Source: Deltaproteobacteria bacterium
Lineage (GTDB): Bacteria > Desulfobacterota > Binatia > Binatales > Binataceae
Assembly (NCBI GenBank): GCA_021831785.1
Contig: JAKBMB010000004.1
Location: 1-64,000, forward strand
Reading direction: 5' to 3'
DNA length: 64,000 bases
Position numbers and translations under genes: made by a program. The notes below the pieces were generated by a model. It was not told the DNA's origin. It did no database searches and worked only from the letters and a program-made list of their open reading frames with translations. Shown in pieces: positions 61,615-64,000 of this stretch (the stretch's first letter is position 1; the number at the start of each line of letters is the position of its first letter).

Positions 61615-64000
61615 ATGCTGTTCAAGGAGTTTCGCGAGCTGAGGCGCAAGCCGGATCTGAGGCGCGGTCTGCCCGACCTTCTGAACTATGCCTACGCCGA
61701 AGACGACCAAACCATCATGATGAAGGACGGCGCGCGCCTTTCGGCGTTCGCCTGTGTAGGCCCTGATCTCAATTCCGCCAGCGTCGAGGAACTCGACGCC
61801 CATCGCGCCCTTGCAAATCGGGCGCTGATCGGACTGGACGAGAGCTTCGCATGGCAGATCGACTACATCCGCCATCCGAGCGCGCTGCGTCCGAAACGTG
61901 CGTTTCCTGATCCCGTAAGCGCGCTCATCAGTCACGAAGGCGACCTCATTTACGCCCAGGAAGGCCGGCACTTCGAGAGCGCGATGGTGCTCAGCATCGC
62001 ATGCCGCAAGTTGACCGACGCGCAGGCGAGACTTGGCGGGATTTTCGTTTCCGGTTCCAACGACGATCGAGAACGCGAGCGAGAGTGGTACAAACAGCAG
62101 CTCCAGGACTTTGCCGACGCGATGAGCCCCGCACTGAAGCTCAGGCCGCTCGACATGTCGGAGTTGCTGTCGCACATCACGACCTGCATCGACGGATTCG
62201 TGTCCGAGGTTAAGGCACCACGCAACGCAATCCCTCTCGACATCGTGCTCGGGAATCAGGATTTCGTCACCGGCACCGAGCCGCGCATCGGCGGGAAGCA
62301 TATCCGTGTCATTTCGCTGGCCGGGCTGCCGCTCTTCTCGCATGCAGAATTGGCGGCTTTCCTGCACGAGCTTCCGCTCTCATTTCGTTACTCGATTCGC
62401 GCGCTGCCCCAGGGGCTCCGCGCATCGGTCGGTCAGCTCGGCGTAGTGCGGCGGAACTGGTTTCAGAAGCGCAAAGGATTGCGCGCCATCATCAGCGAGA
62501 GCATTGGGACCGGAGCAGGCGCCGCTTTCGACAATCAACACGCTCTTAAGATGGCCGACGACGCGGACGATGCGATCGCCGAAGCAGAGGGCGGCGAAGT
62601 CCGTTTCTGCTATGTGACCGCGAAGATAGTCATCACCGCTGACACTCGCGCAGATGCACGCGAAGCGGCACGCCTGATCTTCAAAACCTGTCAGAACATG
62701 GGCTTCGACCCGCGCATCGAGTCTTACAACGCCACCGAGGCGTGGCTCGGCTCGATTCCAATCCACGGCTGGTACGACGTGCGAAAGCCACTCGTCAGCA
62801 CCCGGAATGTCGCCGACATCATGCCGCTCACCAGCGTCTGGCCAGGGCTCGCGGTGAATCCTTGCCCCTATTATCCTAGCGACACGCCTGCGCTCTGCTA
62901 TGGCGCGACGACTGGCGGCACGCCATGGCGCTTCAACCTCCACGTCACTGACACAGGACACACGCTGCTAATCGGCCCGACTGGTGCCGGCAAGAGCGTC
63001 GCGCTCGGTTTTATCGCCGCGAACGCCCGAGCCGTTCCGCGAATGCAGATCTTCTTTATGGACAAAGGCTACTCGGCGTTTGTCCTGACAAAGGCGTTAG
63101 GCGGTCAGCACCTCGATCTCGCCGAAGAGGACGTGCCGCTTCAACCCCTCGCCCGCATCGATGATCCCACCGACCGCATGAAGCTTCAGACGCTTCTCGA
63201 GAGCTGGATCGCGATCAGAAACGTGAAGCTCGCGCCGCCTCAGACGAAAGCGCTCTATCGCGGCCTCACCTTGCTCGCCGAGGCTCCGGTTGAACAGCGC
63301 ACCATCACCAACCTCATCACCCAGGTCCAAGATCCGTCAGTACGCGATGGCTTAAATCCATACTCACTAGCCGGGCCTCTCGGCAGTCTTCTGGATGCCG
63401 ACCGCGACGTTCTGCTCGGCAGCGATTTCGTCACCTTCGAACTCGAAACCCTGATGGCCATGGGCCGCGAGGTCGTGATTCCGGTCCTGACTTACCTCTT
63501 TCATCGGATCGAGCAACGCCTCGACGGCCAACCCACGCTCATCGTTATCGACGAGGCATGGGTCGTCCTCGCCAATGAGACCTTCGGGGCCAAACTCGAA
63601 GAGTGGCTCCGCACGCTGCGAAAAAAGAACGCTGCAGTCGTACTCGCGACCCAGAGTCTCAGCGAAATCGCTAATTCACCTCATCGCGACGTCGTCCTCG
63701 AGTCGTGTCCGACCAAGGTCTTTTTGCCGAACCCGGAGGCGCGAAATCCGCAGACCCGCGATCTCTACCGCAGGTTCGGACTCTCCGACCGGCAAATCGA
63801 TCTTATCGCCGAAGCCGCGCCGAAGCGCGATTACTACTACGTCTCGCCTCTTGGGCGACGGCTCTTCCAATTCGGGCTTGGACCGGTGGCGCTGGCCTTT
63901 ACTGGCGCAGGTTCTAAAGACGACGTGCTCGCGGTCCGCCGCATCATCGCGGAATGCGGACCGCGCTGGCCGGTCGAATGGCTTCGGTGGCGTGGTTTTG
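61615..64000 (+). CDS. trbE: Conjugal transfer ATPase TrbE (VirB4-like), partial at the right edge
   Basis: 795 codons from ATG 61615 to the window end without a stop. CagE/TrbE/VirB N-domain (~1-430), Walker A LIGPTGAGKSV (454-461), Walker B LIVIDEAW (642-649) and LATQSLSEIANS near residue 680. The family is 800-860 residues, so only the last few tens of residues are missing. VirB4 is the pilus-assembly ATPase. TrbJ and TrbL would be expected next. Confidence 0.95.
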   Translation, partial: MLFKEFRELRRKPDLRRGLPDLLNYAYAEDDQTIMMKDGARLSAFACVGPDLNSASVEELDAHRALANRALIGLDESFAWQIDYIRHPSALRPKRAFPDPVSALISHEGDLIYAQEGRHFESAMVLSIACRKLTDAQARLGGIFVSGSNDDREREREWYKQQLQDFADAMSPALKLRPLDMSELLSHITTCIDGFVSEVKAPRNAIPLDIVLGNQDFVTGTEPRIGGKHIRVISLAGLPLFSHAELAAFLHELPLSFRYSIRALPQGLRASVGQLGVVRRNWFQKRKGLRAIISESIGTGAGAAFDNQHALKMADDADDAIAEAEGGEVRFCYVTAKIVITADTRADAREAARLIFKTCQNMGFDPRIESYNATEAWLGSIPIHGWYDVRKPLVSTRNVADIMPLTSVWPGLAVNPCPYYPSDTPALCYGATTGGTPWRFNLHVTDTGHTLLIGPTGAGKSVALGFIAANARAVPRMQIFFMDKGYSAFVLTKALGGQHLDLAEEDVPLQPLARIDDPTDRMKLQTLLESWIAIRNVKLAPPQTKALYRGLTLLAEAPVEQRTITNLITQVQDPSVRDGLNPYSLAGPLGSLLDADRDVLLGSDFVTFELETLMAMGREVVIPVLTYLFHRIEQRLDGQPTLIVIDEAWVVLANETFGAKLEEWLRTLRKKNAAVVLATQSLSEIANSPHRDVVLESCPTKVFLPNPEARNPQTRDLYRRFGLSDRQIDLIAEAAPKRDYYYVSPLGRRLFQFGLGPVALAFTGAGSKDDVLAVRRIIAECGPRWPVEWLRWRGF

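Overview
The window is GC-rich chromosomal DNA from a Gram-negative bacterium: it has outer-membrane efflux channels, lipoprotein signals and a Fur-like box. Short-form ThiC, a UbiE/MenG methyltransferase, a form II CoxL-type hydroxylase, prolyl-tRNA synthetase of the zinc-tailed archaeal-like type and a Trb-type conjugation module together recall Desulfobacterota/Binatota-like lineages. That placement is inference from gene content; there is no rRNA or marker tree to confirm it.

Layout. 1-4058 (minus): a tripartite HAE1-type RND multidrug pump (outer-membrane factor, adaptor, and an inner-membrane pump cut by the window edge). 4383-9137 (minus): histidine phosphatase, rhodanese-MoeB/ThiF fusion, one-Cys Bcp peroxiredoxin, ThiC, and an orphan NuoI-like ferredoxin. 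9651-12053: tRNA-Asn, a scarred gene-poor stretch, a beta-solenoid-like repeat protein, a Gly/Met-rich small lipoprotein and a 36-residue very basic protein. 12689-22367: an SGNH hydrolase, ubiE/menG, the phosphate regulon phoR-phoB-phoU-pstB-pstA-pstC (minus, with no pstS), serS and yraN. 22858-27223 (minus): coxS-coxL-coxM-coxG, a form II molybdenum hydroxylase. 27561-30167: clpB. 31407-36926 (plus): a heavy-metal-type RND efflux operon behind a Fur-like box. 37443-46116: proS, a membrane-anchored hypothetical, an MFS transporter, trpS, nfo, nadK and recN, i.e. housekeeping.

46198-50051 is an accessory patch beside tRNA-Ala(GGC): a compact three-gene operon ending in a PIN-domain protein, a decayed tyrosine recombinase C-terminus, and a standalone tandem SagB-type nitroreductase.

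From tRNA-Thr(CGT) at 50632 to the right edge lies the left part of an integrative conjugative element. A 13-base copy of the tRNA sits in a perfect hairpin 3' of the gene, followed by an integrase N-terminal remnant, then TrbF-TrbG-TrbI, a ribbon-helix-helix-like protein, TraF peptidase, a TraD-like protein, relaxase, VirD4/TraG, a MobC-like protein, TrbB, a novel small membrane protein, TrbC, TrbD and TrbE (cut by the window end). The components suffice for relaxosome, coupling and most of a type IV secretion channel; TrbJ and TrbL are not in view.

The most unusual items are: the tRNA-derived hairpin at the element edge; a 9-base inverted repeat cluster inside the 5' part of traF; an open, composition-biased reading frame continuing past the VirD4 stop codon; a strong promoter with no gene at 4178; the repeat protein at 10512; and the PIN operon at 46437.
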